Below the pieces are notes generated by a model. The model was not told the origin of the DNA, ran no database searches, and worked only from the letters and a program-made list of their open reading frames with translations. From the NCBI RefSeq assembly GCF_900129425.1, contig NZ_LT670817.1:3348001-3412000 (forward strand): a stretch of DNA of 64,000 bases. Direction: 5' to 3'. Numbering within the stretch: position 1 is the stretch's first letter; every line of letters starts with the position of its first letter. Below, piece after piece: positions 8,012-15,975 of this stretch. The DNA comes from Bradyrhizobium erythrophlei. GTDB taxonomy: Bacteria; Pseudomonadota; Alphaproteobacteria; Rhizobiales; Xanthobacteraceae. Position numbers and translations under genes: made by a program.

Positions 8012-8899
8012 ATGGCGTTGTCGAGCATGACCGGCTTTGCCCGAAGCCACGGCGCCAGCGGACCCTACGTGTTCGAATGGGAATTGAAGTCGGTCAACGC
8101 CAAAGGCTTCGACCTGCGCATGCGGCTGCCGCCTGGATGGGACGAACTCGAAGCCTTCGCCAAGAAACGCGCCGGCGAAGTGCTGTCGCGCGGCACGGTG
8201 TACGCCAATCTGAACGTCAAGCGCGCCAGCTCGGTCTCGACGATCCGCATCAATGAAGAGGTGCTGGCGTCGATCATAAAGGTGGCGGGGGTTCTCGCCG
8301 GCAAGATCGATGCGGTGGCGCCGAGCATCGATGGGCTGTTGGGGATCAAGGGCGTCATCGAGGTGGTTGAGCCGGAAAGCGACGAGGCCGAAGACAAGGC
8401 CGCGAAGGCCGCCGCCGCGGCGGCGTTCGACCAGGCGCTCTCGGAGCTCGTCGCAATGCGTCAGCGCGAGGGCCTGACGCTCGGGCAGGTTCTTTCACAG
8501 CGCATGGACGAGATCGAGCTGCTGGCGAAGAGGGCCGAGGCCGCTCCCGGCCGCAAGCCCGATGCGATCAAGGCGCGGCTTGCCGAGCAGATCGCGGCAC
8601 TGCTCGAATCGTCCGATCGCTTCGACCCGGATCGGCTCAGTCAGGAAGCGATCATGATCGCGGCGAAGGCCGACATTCGCGAAGAACTCGATCGCATTGC
8701 TTCGCACATCTCGCAGGCCCGCGAGATGATCGGCAAGGGCGGTCCGGTCGGACGGCGGCTCGATTTCCTGGCGCAGGAGTTCAACCGCGAGGTCAATACC
8801 TGCTGCTCCAAGTCGAACGATCTCGAATTGACCAACACCGGCCTCGAAATGAAGAACGTGGTCGAGCAATTCCGCGAGCAGGTTCAGAATCTGGAGTGA
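8012..8899 (+). CDS. yicC: YicC family endoribonuclease
   Basis: 295-residue YicC-type protein. Family marks are the N-terminal SSMTGFARS, WELKSVNAKGFDLRMRLP in the first 40 residues, and the C-terminal EFNREVNTCCSKSND block with LTN.GLEMKN and the final EQFREQVQNLE. The family acts as an endoribonuclease affecting small-RNA turnover in E. coli. The start at ATG 8012 has GGAG upstream; the open frame extends about 140 bases earlier without family support. gmk begins 3 bases after the stop, and this yicC-gmk pairing is widely conserved. Confidence 0.93.
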   Translation: MALSSMTGFARSHGASGPYVFEWELKSVNAKGFDLRMRLPPGWDELEAFAKKRAGEVLSRGTVYANLNVKRASSVSTIRINEEVLASIIKVAGVLAGKIDAVAPSIDGLLGIKGVIEVVEPESDEAEDKAAKAAAAAAFDQALSELVAMRQREGLTLGQVLSQRMDEIELLAKRAEAAPGRKPDAIKARLAEQIAALLESSDRFDPDRLSQEAIMIAAKADIREELDRIASHISQAREMIGKGGPVGRRLDFLAQEFNREVNTCCSKSNDLELTNTGLEMKNVVEQFREQVQNLE

Positions 8900-8902
8900 G
8901 AC

Positions 8903-9562
8903 ATGACGGCTGGCGGCCACGGCTTCGATGGGGTTGAGCGGCGCGGACTGATGTTCGTGCTGTCGTCGCCGTCGGGCGCGGGGAAGACCACACTGTCGCG
9001 GCTGCTGATCGAGCGGATGCCAGGCCTGAAGATGTCGGTGTCGGCGACCACGCGGCCGATGCGGCCCGGCGAAGTCGACGGCCGCGACTATTCGTTTGTC
9101 GACAAATCCAGATTCGAACAGATGGTCAAGCGAAACGAGTTGCTCGAATGGGCGACCGTGTTCAGCAATCGCTACGGCACGCCGCGTGCGCCGGTCGAAA
9201 TGGCGTTGTCGGCGGGGCAGGACGTATTGTTCGACATTGACTGGCAGGGCACCCAGCAATTGCGGGAAAAGGCGCGGGCCGACGTCGTCAGCGTGTTCAT
9301 CCTGCCGCCGTCCGCCGTCGACCTGGAAAAACGCCTGCACTCCCGTGCGCAGGATTCCGATGAGGTCATCCGGGGACGGATGAGCCGCGCCAGCCATGAA
9401 ATGAGCCATTGGGCTGAGTACGACTACATCGTGATCAATTACGATATCGATGAAGCGTTTGCCGAAGTGCAGTCGATCCTGAAGGCCGAGCGGCTGAAAC
9501 GCGAACGCCGTACGGGTTTGACGACGTTCGTGCGGGAGTTGCAGCGGCAGCTGGAGAAGTAG
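8903..9562 (+). CDS. gmk: Guanylate kinase
   Basis: 219-residue guanylate kinase, phosphorylating GMP to GDP. The P-loop SSPSGAGKTT is at residues 21-30, followed by the SVSATTRPMRPGEVDGRDYSF-like GMP-binding region (only its core stated here: TTRPMRPGE) and a GTPRAPVE loop. It lies 3 bases after yicC, forming the end of the fab-mltG-yicC-gmk run. Length and motifs are ordinary. Confidence 0.97.
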   Translation: MTAGGHGFDGVERRGLMFVLSSPSGAGKTTLSRLLIERMPGLKMSVSATTRPMRPGEVDGRDYSFVDKSRFEQMVKRNELLEWATVFSNRYGTPRAPVEMALSAGQDVLFDIDWQGTQQLREKARADVVSVFILPPSAVDLEKRLHSRAQDSDEVIRGRMSRASHEMSHWAEYDYIVINYDIDEAFAEVQSILKAERLKRERRTGLTTFVRELQRQLEK

Positions 9563-9569
9563 CGAGGCC

Positions 9570-10547
9570 TCAGCGCGGGGTCAGCTTGCGTATTTCCGAG
9601 TAAAATTCCGCAACCCTGTCGTCCCGGTCATTGGCTTGACGAAGGTCGCGGGCGAACTCGGGACGGCGCCCGAGAGCACGCGCTGCTGGCTCGGCCGACG
9701 GCGTCCTGTCATCGATATTTGCCTGTTCCCAGATCGCGCCGCGACGCTCGCGAATCCTGGCCTCTAGGGGACGTCGTGCGCGGCCGAACTTGAAGATGAC
9801 GCCTCCGATGACGCCGGCCAACGCCAGCGCGGCGATGATCGCGGCCAGCAGCATCTGCACCGAATAGGTCGGCGTCGCCGATGACGCGTCTGCCGCCGCG
9901 AACGGTTCGGCGGCAAGGACCGATGATGGCTGACTTCGTGAGGGTGGGCTCGCGGGGGCGGCGGGATCGGGCTGGTTTGCCGCTACCTGGTTTGCCGCTA
10001 CGTCGGTCGGGGGATTGTCACCCGACGATTGCGGCCAGCGCGACGCGACGATCGATGGCCGCGTCGCTTTGTCTCCCGTGCTGGTGGTCCCGTTGTTTTG
10101 CGTGACCGCCGCATTCGCCGGCATCGCCTGCGCGAGCGCGTTGCCGCGGCGCTGCGGTTCGACGGGCGGCTGCGCGGGCAGTTCCGCGTGAGCGTCCGCT
10201 ATCGATGTTTCTGTTTTTACCGCAGTCGGCTTCGCGGATAGAACGGGAGCGGCTGGAGCGGGATTCGCTGCGGCGGTTTGCGTGGGATCCGGTGCGGCGG
10301 CTTGCGCGGGATTCGATGCGGCGGTTTGCGCAGGCTTTTCGTGCTCGTCGCCGAGGTACCAGCAATGGCGTTTGGTGACACGCTCGACGCGGTAATACCA
10401 GTGGCCGCCCGCAGGCGTTTGACCCTTCGGACCCGATAGGCAGTCGTCGGCCGCAGGCGCCGCGGCGACCGTTTGGGCTGCGAGCGGGGTGGACGCGAGA
10501 AAGCTGGCGAAGATTGCAGACACGAATTTCGCGGTTCGCTTTGGCAT
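9570..10547 (-). CDS. Hypothetical protein with signal peptide, membrane helix and Cys-containing N-terminal motif
   Basis: 325 residues, function not recognised. It has a signal peptide (residues 1-25, ending PLAAQ), then a short conserved-looking block GGHWYYRVERVTKRHCWYLG (48-67) with Cys36 and Cys62 that could form a disulfide. A low-complexity Ala/Pro/Gln region follows with repeats such as NPAQAAAPDPTQTAAANP, then a membrane helix at about 231-254 and an Arg-rich C-terminal part. The second ATG (10547) has GGAG at proper spacing; the ATG two codons earlier overlaps that site. It converges with gmk, separated by only 7 bases. The layout suggests a small periplasmic domain tethered to the inner membrane by a flexible linker. 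Confidence 0.8.
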   Translation of the reverse strand: MPKRTAKFVSAIFASFLASTPLAAQTVAAAPAADDCLSGPKGQTPAGGHWYYRVERVTKRHCWYLGDEHEKPAQTAASNPAQAAAPDPTQTAAANPAPAAPVLSAKPTAVKTETSIADAHAELPAQPPVEPQRRGNALAQAMPANAAVTQNNGTTSTGDKATRPSIVASRWPQSSGDNPPTDVAANQVAANQPDPAAPASPPSRSQPSSVLAAEPFAAADASSATPTYSVQMLLAAIIAALALAGVIGGVIFKFGRARRPLEARIRERRGAIWEQANIDDRTPSAEPAARALGRRPEFARDLRQANDRDDRVAEFYSEIRKLTPR

Positions 10548-10729
10548 GTGCATCTCCGGTCACGCTACGCAACATTTCACGCTCCAAATCTCCGCAAAGA
10601 CTTGGGTCGCAATGAGCCGCAATTCCGGAGGGGATGGGGCTTAATTTGGGCCTGCGGTCACACCGCGAAGGCCCGTGGAAGCTTGAGAAATAGCGAAAAA
10701 ATACCGCCGCGCTTTTTGCAAACGCGACG

Positions 10730-11938
10730 TTACTCGCTCGCGAGCACGTCGCTGAACAGCACGTAGCGCTCGCCGTCGAAGCGCACCAGCCGCATCTGCT
10801 TGATCGGACGCAGATCCGCCGGGGTGGTATTGAGGCGGATCCCGGGCAGCAGCAACGGCAGTTCCATATCCAGATGAGAGGCTTGCTTCATGATATTCTC
10901 GCGCGTCAGATTATCGCCGCACTGCCTGAGGATCTGCACCACGGCGAAACCGATATTGTAGCCGTAGGGCGCATAGTAATCGCTCTTGTCGACATGCGGG
11001 TTGTACTTGTCCATCCACACGTTCCAGGCCTTCATGGCCGGATCGTCTTTCCACTGCGGATCCGCCGGATCTTTTTGATAGGCCGCGGAGATGATGCCCT
11101 TGGCGGCTTCAAACCCGGCCGGCCTGATCGCGCCGGCAATCGATGAGCCGACGCTGTCGACGAATTCCTGCGGATGCCAGTCGATGTCGTAGGCCTTGCG
11201 AATGGCCTGCGCGGAGAATTTGGGTACCGCGAGGATGAAAAACACGTCGGCGCCCGAAGCCTTCAGCGAGACCACCTGGGAATCGACGGTCGGGTCGCTG
11301 GTGTTGTAAGTCAGCGATGCCACGATCATTGTAGAGGCCTTGTCGCCGAGCCCGCGCTTGATTCCGAGCAGGTAGTCGCGGCCGAGATCGTCGTTCTGCG
11401 ACAGGATGGCGATCTTGGCGTCAGGCTTCACCGAAAGAATGTACTTGGCGTAGATCTCGCCTTCCGACGCGTAATGCGGTGTCCAGCTCATCGTCCACGG
11501 ATAATGCTCGGGATCATTGAAGATCGTTGCGCCAGAGCCGATGAAAAGGTGCGGCACTTTTTTCTGGTTGACGTATTTGAGCACGGCCATGTTGGTCGCG
11601 GTGCCCACGGGATTGACCAGAAACAGGACCTCGTCGCTTTCGACGAGGCGTCTGATCTGCTCCACCGTTTTCGGCGGGCTGTAGGCGTCGTCAAGGCTGA
11701 TGAAATTGATCTTGCGGCCATTCACGCCGCCTTGTTCGTTGATCATCGTGAAATAGGCGGTAGCGGAGACCGCGCCCGCCGAATAGGCCGACGCCGGGCC
11801 GCTATAGGGCGTGGTGGTGCCGATCTTGATTTCGGTGTCGGTGACGCCGGGGCCGTACTGTTTCTGGGCCAAGGCCGGCGTCGCGGCAAGTACAAGCGCC
11901 GCCAAAGCTCCCAGCGTCGAACGATTCCTCCAGGCCAT
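10730..11938 (-). CDS. ABC transporter substrate-binding protein, branched-chain amino-acid type
   Basis: 402-residue periplasmic binding protein of the LivJ/LivK-like family (Peripla_BP_6). The signal peptide covers residues 1-24 (ATPALAQ end), followed by GVTDTEIKIGTTTPYSGPAS, the typical family opening, and YNIGFAVVQILRQCGD in the C-terminal lobe. No permease or ATPase gene adjoins it, so it is an orphan binding protein, of which Bradyrhizobium genomes have very many. Related proteins bind amino acids, amides or aromatic acids; the ligand cannot be deduced here. Confidence 0.9.
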   Translation of the reverse strand: MAWRNRSTLGALAALVLAATPALAQKQYGPGVTDTEIKIGTTTPYSGPASAYSAGAVSATAYFTMINEQGGVNGRKINFISLDDAYSPPKTVEQIRRLVESDEVLFLVNPVGTATNMAVLKYVNQKKVPHLFIGSGATIFNDPEHYPWTMSWTPHYASEGEIYAKYILSVKPDAKIAILSQNDDLGRDYLLGIKRGLGDKASTMIVASLTYNTSDPTVDSQVVSLKASGADVFFILAVPKFSAQAIRKAYDIDWHPQEFVDSVGSSIAGAIRPAGFEAAKGIISAAYQKDPADPQWKDDPAMKAWNVWMDKYNPHVDKSDYYAPYGYNIGFAVVQILRQCGDNLTRENIMKQASHLDMELPLLLPGIRLNTTPADLRPIKQMRLVRFDGERYVLFSDVLASE

Positions 11939-12011
11939 CAGAATCCTCCCTGTCCAGGTGAGGCTTACGTGGCACTCTGCCTCTTTGGCGAGGCTTGCGA
12001 GCTGCTCCGCC

Positions 12012-13070
12012 TCAGTTTTTCAGCACGATGCGCCCCACGACTTTGCCGGCCCGCAACTCGTCGATCCATTTCTGGACGTCGCCCATCGGTTCCTCTTTCA
12101 TGGGCGTCGGCTTGATCTTGCCGGCGCGCGCGAGCGCCATCAGTTCATGCGCTTCGGCCAAGGTTCCGACCATGAAGCCCTCGATGGTCATCCGCTTGTA
12201 GATCCATTGTACCATGGGCAGGCTGAAATTGCCGCCCATCAATCCGGAAACCACGATCTTGCCGCCGCGCGCCAGTACGGCAACCGCAAAGGCCATCGAT
12301 TTCTCGTTGCCGGCAAAATCGACGATCTCGTCGAACCCGCCTTCGGTTTCCCGGATGATGCGCTTGACCACGTCGGCCTCGGAAGGATCGTAGGCGTCCG
12401 CGGCGCCGTTTTTCAACGCCGCCTCGCGCGCAGCGGGGCTCAGATCCGCCACCGAGATCTTCTGCTCGAACATGGCTTGCGCGAAAGAAAGCCCCATCAT
12501 GCCGACGCCGCCAAGACCGATCAGCAGGAGATTGCGCTGCCGCGGACGGTCGACCAGGCGTTTCAGCGCGCCATAGGCGGTCACGCCCGAGCACATCAGG
12601 GTCGCCGCCTGATTGACCGGCAAGGGATCGTAATCCAGCAGGTATTTGGCGTCCGGCACCAGCACATGGCTGGCGAAACCACCGTCGATGGCGACGCCGA
12701 GAAAACGCTGCTTCACGCAGAGATTCTCATCACCGTTCAGGCAGTCGCGGCACTGTCCGCAACCGATCCACGGGAACACCGCTTTTTTGGCGCCGATCAG
12801 TTCCTTCGAAACGTCCGGGCCGACTTCCTCGACGATCCCGGCAATCTCGTGTCCGAGCGTGAACGGCAGAACCATGCCACGGGTGGTATCAAGCTTCTTG
12901 CCGCCACCGAGGTCGGCATAACCGTCCTGGATATGCAGGTCGGAATGGCACAGCCCGCAACGTTCGATCCGGACCAGGACTTCCCTGGCCTGCGGCTTCG
13001 GCGTCTCGACGATGGTTTCACACAACGGTGCATCGAATTTGACGAGCGACTGGCGACGCATGAGCGCCAT
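12012..13070 (-). CDS. Zinc-dependent alcohol dehydrogenase
   Basis: 352-residue medium-chain dehydrogenase. The catalytic zinc region is ERCGLCHSDLH (Cys38, His42) and GHE (His74, Glu75); the structural zinc uses Cys104, Cys107, Cys110 and Cys118 (GCGQCRDCLNGDENLC). The NAD-binding motif GLGGVGMMG is near residues 185-193. AAGGAG precedes the ATG at a proper distance. It follows the rsmA gene by 23 bases on the same strand, so it may be transcribed from the lpt/rsmA operon, though function is unrelated. Substrate unknown; probably an alcohol or aldehyde. Confidence 0.92.
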   Translation of the reverse strand: MALMRRQSLVKFDAPLCETIVETPKPQAREVLVRIERCGLCHSDLHIQDGYADLGGGKKLDTTRGMVLPFTLGHEIAGIVEEVGPDVSKELIGAKKAVFPWIGCGQCRDCLNGDENLCVKQRFLGVAIDGGFASHVLVPDAKYLLDYDPLPVNQAATLMCSGVTAYGALKRLVDRPRQRNLLLIGLGGVGMMGLSFAQAMFEQKISVADLSPAAREAALKNGAADAYDPSEADVVKRIIRETEGGFDEIVDFAGNEKSMAFAVAVLARGGKIVVSGLMGGNFSLPMVQWIYKRMTIEGFMVGTLAEAHELMALARAGKIKPTPMKEEPMGDVQKWIDELRAGKVVGRIVLKN

Positions 13071-13093
13071 GGTGGTTTCTCCTTAGAGCGCGT

Positions 13094-13948
13094 TCACTTT
13101 TGTGTTCGTATATCGGTCAATTCGCGCGCCATGGCAACAAAGCCGCTGACCGGAACGGTCTCGGCGCGCCGGGTCAAATCGATATGCGCTGCCGCCGCGA
13201 GCCGGGCCGGATCGACCGCCAGCGATTTGAGACTTTGCCGCAGCATTTTTCGCCGCTGACCGAACGCCGCCGCCGCAACCTGTTCCAGCGCGCGGCGGTC
13301 GCACGGCTCCGGCGCGCTGCGGGGCACCAGGCGGACCACAGACGAGGTGACCTTGGGCTGCGGCACGAAGGCGGCCGGAGAAATGTCGAACAGGATTTTT
13401 GTCTCGGCGCGCCAGTTCGCGAGCACGCCGAGCCGCCCATAGGCTTCATCGTTTTCGCGAGCGACAATCCGCTCGGCGACTTCGCGCTGAAACATCAGCA
13501 CCATCATGTCGTACCAGGGCGGCCATGGCTCGATCGACAGCCAGTCGATCAGCAGCGCGGTCGCGATGTTGTAGGGCAGGTTGGCGACGATTTTAGCCGG
13601 CGTACCGCCGAGCAGCGGCCGTGGATCGAAATGCTGGGCGTCGGCGCAGATGATCTCCAGCCGACCCGGGTATCGCCTCGAGATCTCCTCAAGCGCCGCC
13701 AGCGCCCGCTGGTCGCGTTCCACGGCGATGACGCGACGCGCGCCCAGCGCCAGCAGCGCGCGCGTCAGCCCGCCGGGACCGGGGCCGATCTCGATCACGG
13801 TAGCATCTTCGAGCGGGCCCGCGGCGCGTGCGATCCGCGCGGTGAGGTTGAGGTCGAGCAGGAAATTCTGACCCAGCGATTTGCGGGCCGACAGGGCGTG
13901 CTGGCGAATGACCTCGCGAAGCGGCGGAAGGTCGTCGATCGCGCTCAT
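13094..13948 (-). CDS. rsmA: 16S rRNA (adenine1518-N6/adenine1519-N6)-dimethyltransferase
   Basis: 284-residue KsgA/RsmA, which dimethylates two adenines in the 3' minor domain of 16S rRNA as a late 30S assembly check. Motifs: SLGQNFLLD at the N-terminus, SAM-binding IEIGPGPGGLTRALL, acidic end AVERD, and NLPYN, the catalytic motif IV. Its start overlaps the pdxA stop by 4 bases; pdxA-rsmA is a widely conserved pair. Ordinary in every respect. Confidence 0.97.
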   Translation of the reverse strand: MSAIDDLPPLREVIRQHALSARKSLGQNFLLDLNLTARIARAAGPLEDATVIEIGPGPGGLTRALLALGARRVIAVERDQRALAALEEISRRYPGRLEIICADAQHFDPRPLLGGTPAKIVANLPYNIATALLIDWLSIEPWPPWYDMMVLMFQREVAERIVARENDEAYGRLGVLANWRAETKILFDISPAAFVPQPKVTSSVVRLVPRSAPEPCDRRALEQVAAAAFGQRRKMLRQSLKSLAVDPARLAAAAHIDLTRRAETVPVSGFVAMARELTDIRTQK

Positions 13949-14949
13949 GCCGGCGGGGTCGCCGCCATGCGGGCGGCCAGCCGCAATGCCGCGATCAGGC
14001 TCGACGGATCGGCCCGGCCGGTGCCGGCAATGTCGAAGGCCGTGCCATGATCGGGCGATGTGCGAATGAACGGCAATCCCAGCGTGACGTTGACCGCCTC
14101 CTCGAATGCCAGCGTCTTGACCGGGATCAGCGCCTGATCGTGATACATGCAGATTGCGCAGTCATAGGTTTTGCGCGCGGCATCGTGGAACATGGTGTCG
14201 GCCGGCAGCGGCCCCCTGATTTCGATGCCGTAGCCGCGCAGGATTTCGATGGCCGGTGCCACGATCCTCTGGTCCTCGGTGCCGAGCGAGCCGTCTTCGC
14301 CGGCATGCGGATTGAGGCCGGATACCGCGAGGCGCGGACAGGCGAGGCCGAAGCGGGCTTTCAAAGCCGCCACCGCGATGCGAGCGGTCGTCACGATCAG
14401 GTCGGTCGACAGCCGCTCGATCGCATCACGCAACGAAAGGTGAATCGTCACCGGCACGACGACGAGGGCAGGGGACCACAGCATCATCACCGGCTGCGGC
14501 GTATGGCCTCCGGACGCCGCGAGTTCGGCGAGAAATTCGGTATGGCCGGGATGCCGGAATCCGGCGCGGTACAGAACGCTCTTGGCAATCGGATTGGTGA
14601 CAACCGCGCTGGCCCGTCCGGCGATGACGTCGCCGACCGCCTGACGAATCGAGGCCATGGCGGCGTCCGCGCTGGTGTTGTCGGGTTGACCGGGCCGCGC
14701 CGTCGCAGGATGGCCGGTGGCGACGACCGGCAAGGCCTCTGCGAACGTAGCGAGGGCGTCTTCGGCGCGAACGTCGGCGAGCTTGACCTTCAGTCCGAGC
14801 GCCTTCGCCCGGCTACCAAGGAAGTCGCGATCGCCGAGCAGGTAGAACGCCGGGAGCTTCAGCTCATCGCGGCGCAGCCACGCCTGGATGGTGATGTCGG
14901 GCCCGATACCCGCGGGTTCGCCTAGGGTCAGCGCGAGGGGCTTGGCCAT
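13945..14949 (-). CDS. pdxA: 4-hydroxythreonine-4-phosphate dehydrogenase
   Basis: 334-residue PdxA, an NAD-dependent and divalent-metal-dependent enzyme of the DXP-dependent vitamin B6 pathway. Conserved features include LTLGEPAGIGPD at the start, RHPGHTEFLAEL in the middle, GLNPHAGEDG, and the metal/substrate region MYHDQALIPVK, followed by GLPFIRTSPDHGTAFDIAG. It is translationally coupled to rsmA and follows the SurA-like gene with only 3 bases between. Confidence 0.97.
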   Translation of the reverse strand: MAKPLALTLGEPAGIGPDITIQAWLRRDELKLPAFYLLGDRDFLGSRAKALGLKVKLADVRAEDALATFAEALPVVATGHPATARPGQPDNTSADAAMASIRQAVGDVIAGRASAVVTNPIAKSVLYRAGFRHPGHTEFLAELAASGGHTPQPVMMLWSPALVVVPVTIHLSLRDAIERLSTDLIVTTARIAVAALKARFGLACPRLAVSGLNPHAGEDGSLGTEDQRIVAPAIEILRGYGIEIRGPLPADTMFHDAARKTYDCAICMYHDQALIPVKTLAFEEAVNVTLGLPFIRTSPDHGTAFDIAGTGRADPSSLIAALRLAARMAATPPA

Positions 14950-14952
14950 GCG

Positions 14953-15936
14953 TCAACGGTATTCGATCATCGCAGCTTTGCGGCATTCCTGCAGATACCA
15001 TTTCGACTTCGCCTCGTATTTCTCGGCGTACATCTTGTCCCGGATTTCCTTCTTTTTCGGCGTATCGACGGTGGTCGGCTTCCTCCCGCACAGCGCGACC
15101 ATCTCCACGCCCTGCTTGGTGATCTCGGGCGGGGTCAAATGGCCGATCGGAGTGCTGTCGAGCACTTGGCGAAGAACCGGCGGTATGTCGGCCGAGGTCT
15201 TGGTCACCGGCTCGCGTATGGCGGCATTTTGCATGGACTTGAAGAAAGCGTTGGCCTCATCGCAGGTTTGCACGCGGCTGCGCAGGGCTTCGGCCTCCTT
15301 TTGCCTTGCCTCGACGGCGGCCGGCGCGGATCCTCGTGGCACGATCAAGACGATCGGCTGCATCTTGTATTCGAAGCTCTCGGCTTCCGGCTTCTCGTCG
15401 CCACCGCTGACCTGAACGGCGGCGGCGACTTCCTTTTCACCGACCTGAAGGCTCTCCTTGAATCGCCCGCGGACCAGGCTGGTCCAAACCATCTCGGCCT
15501 TCATGCGGTCCTTCAGTGTGTCGGGCCGAATCCCCTGGCTTTCGAGGGATTTTGTCAGTTGCTCCGGCGTGATCCGCATCCGCGAACTCATCGCCGCAAA
15601 AGACTGATCGACATCGGAAGCGGTGGGCTCGACGCCGAATTTCTTTCCTTCCTTGATCTTCACCTTTTCATCGATCAGCTCGTCGATCACCTGCTGTCGC
15701 ACGACGGGTTTGTGAGTCGACAGAAAGTCCAGCTTGCTGCGCTGTTCGATATCGTAGTTGGTGATGGGTTCGCCGTTGACCATGACCGCGACGGTCTGCG
15801 CATGCAACGGCGATCCGCAACCCATCAAAAGCAGCGCCGCGACACAACCCAGGATGCGAGGCGACAGGCGGAGAGGGGATGTGGTCGTCATGATCATGTT
15901 CGCTGTATCAAACGATTCCAATTGAAGCGGCGACAT
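14953..15936 (-). CDS. SurA-type periplasmic chaperone
   Basis: 327-residue periplasmic protein with a SurA N-terminal domain: AVMVNGEPITNYDIEQRS after the signal peptide, then a helical region with LIDEKVKIKEGKK. No full PpiC parvulin domain is evident. Position between lptD and pdxA is the classical surA location (lptD-surA-pdxA-rsmA), supporting a role in folding outer-membrane proteins, LptD included. The signal region contains LLLMGCGSP, so it might be lipidated at that Cys, or cut later at LHAQ. I kept ATG 15936, which has GGAGGAAG upstream; in-frame ATGs at 15897 and 15891 would give a more normal signal peptide. Confidence 0.88.
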   Translation of the reverse strand: MSPLQLESFDTANMIMTTTSPLRLSPRILGCVAALLLMGCGSPLHAQTVAVMVNGEPITNYDIEQRSKLDFLSTHKPVVRQQVIDELIDEKVKIKEGKKFGVEPTASDVDQSFAAMSSRMRITPEQLTKSLESQGIRPDTLKDRMKAEMVWTSLVRGRFKESLQVGEKEVAAAVQVSGGDEKPEAESFEYKMQPIVLIVPRGSAPAAVEARQKEAEALRSRVQTCDEANAFFKSMQNAAIREPVTKTSADIPPVLRQVLDSTPIGHLTPPEITKQGVEMVALCGRKPTTVDTPKKKEIRDKMYAEKYEAKSKWYLQECRKAAMIEYR

Positions 15937-15975
15937 ACCGGGAATTCTTCCTCCAGTAGCGAGTCGCCGCCGGGT

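Noticed and set aside
11811..13259. 482-codon + strand frame opposite the alcohol dehydrogenase
   Set aside because: The minus-strand gene has complete zinc motifs; the + frame is His/Arg/Asp-rich and lacks any domain.
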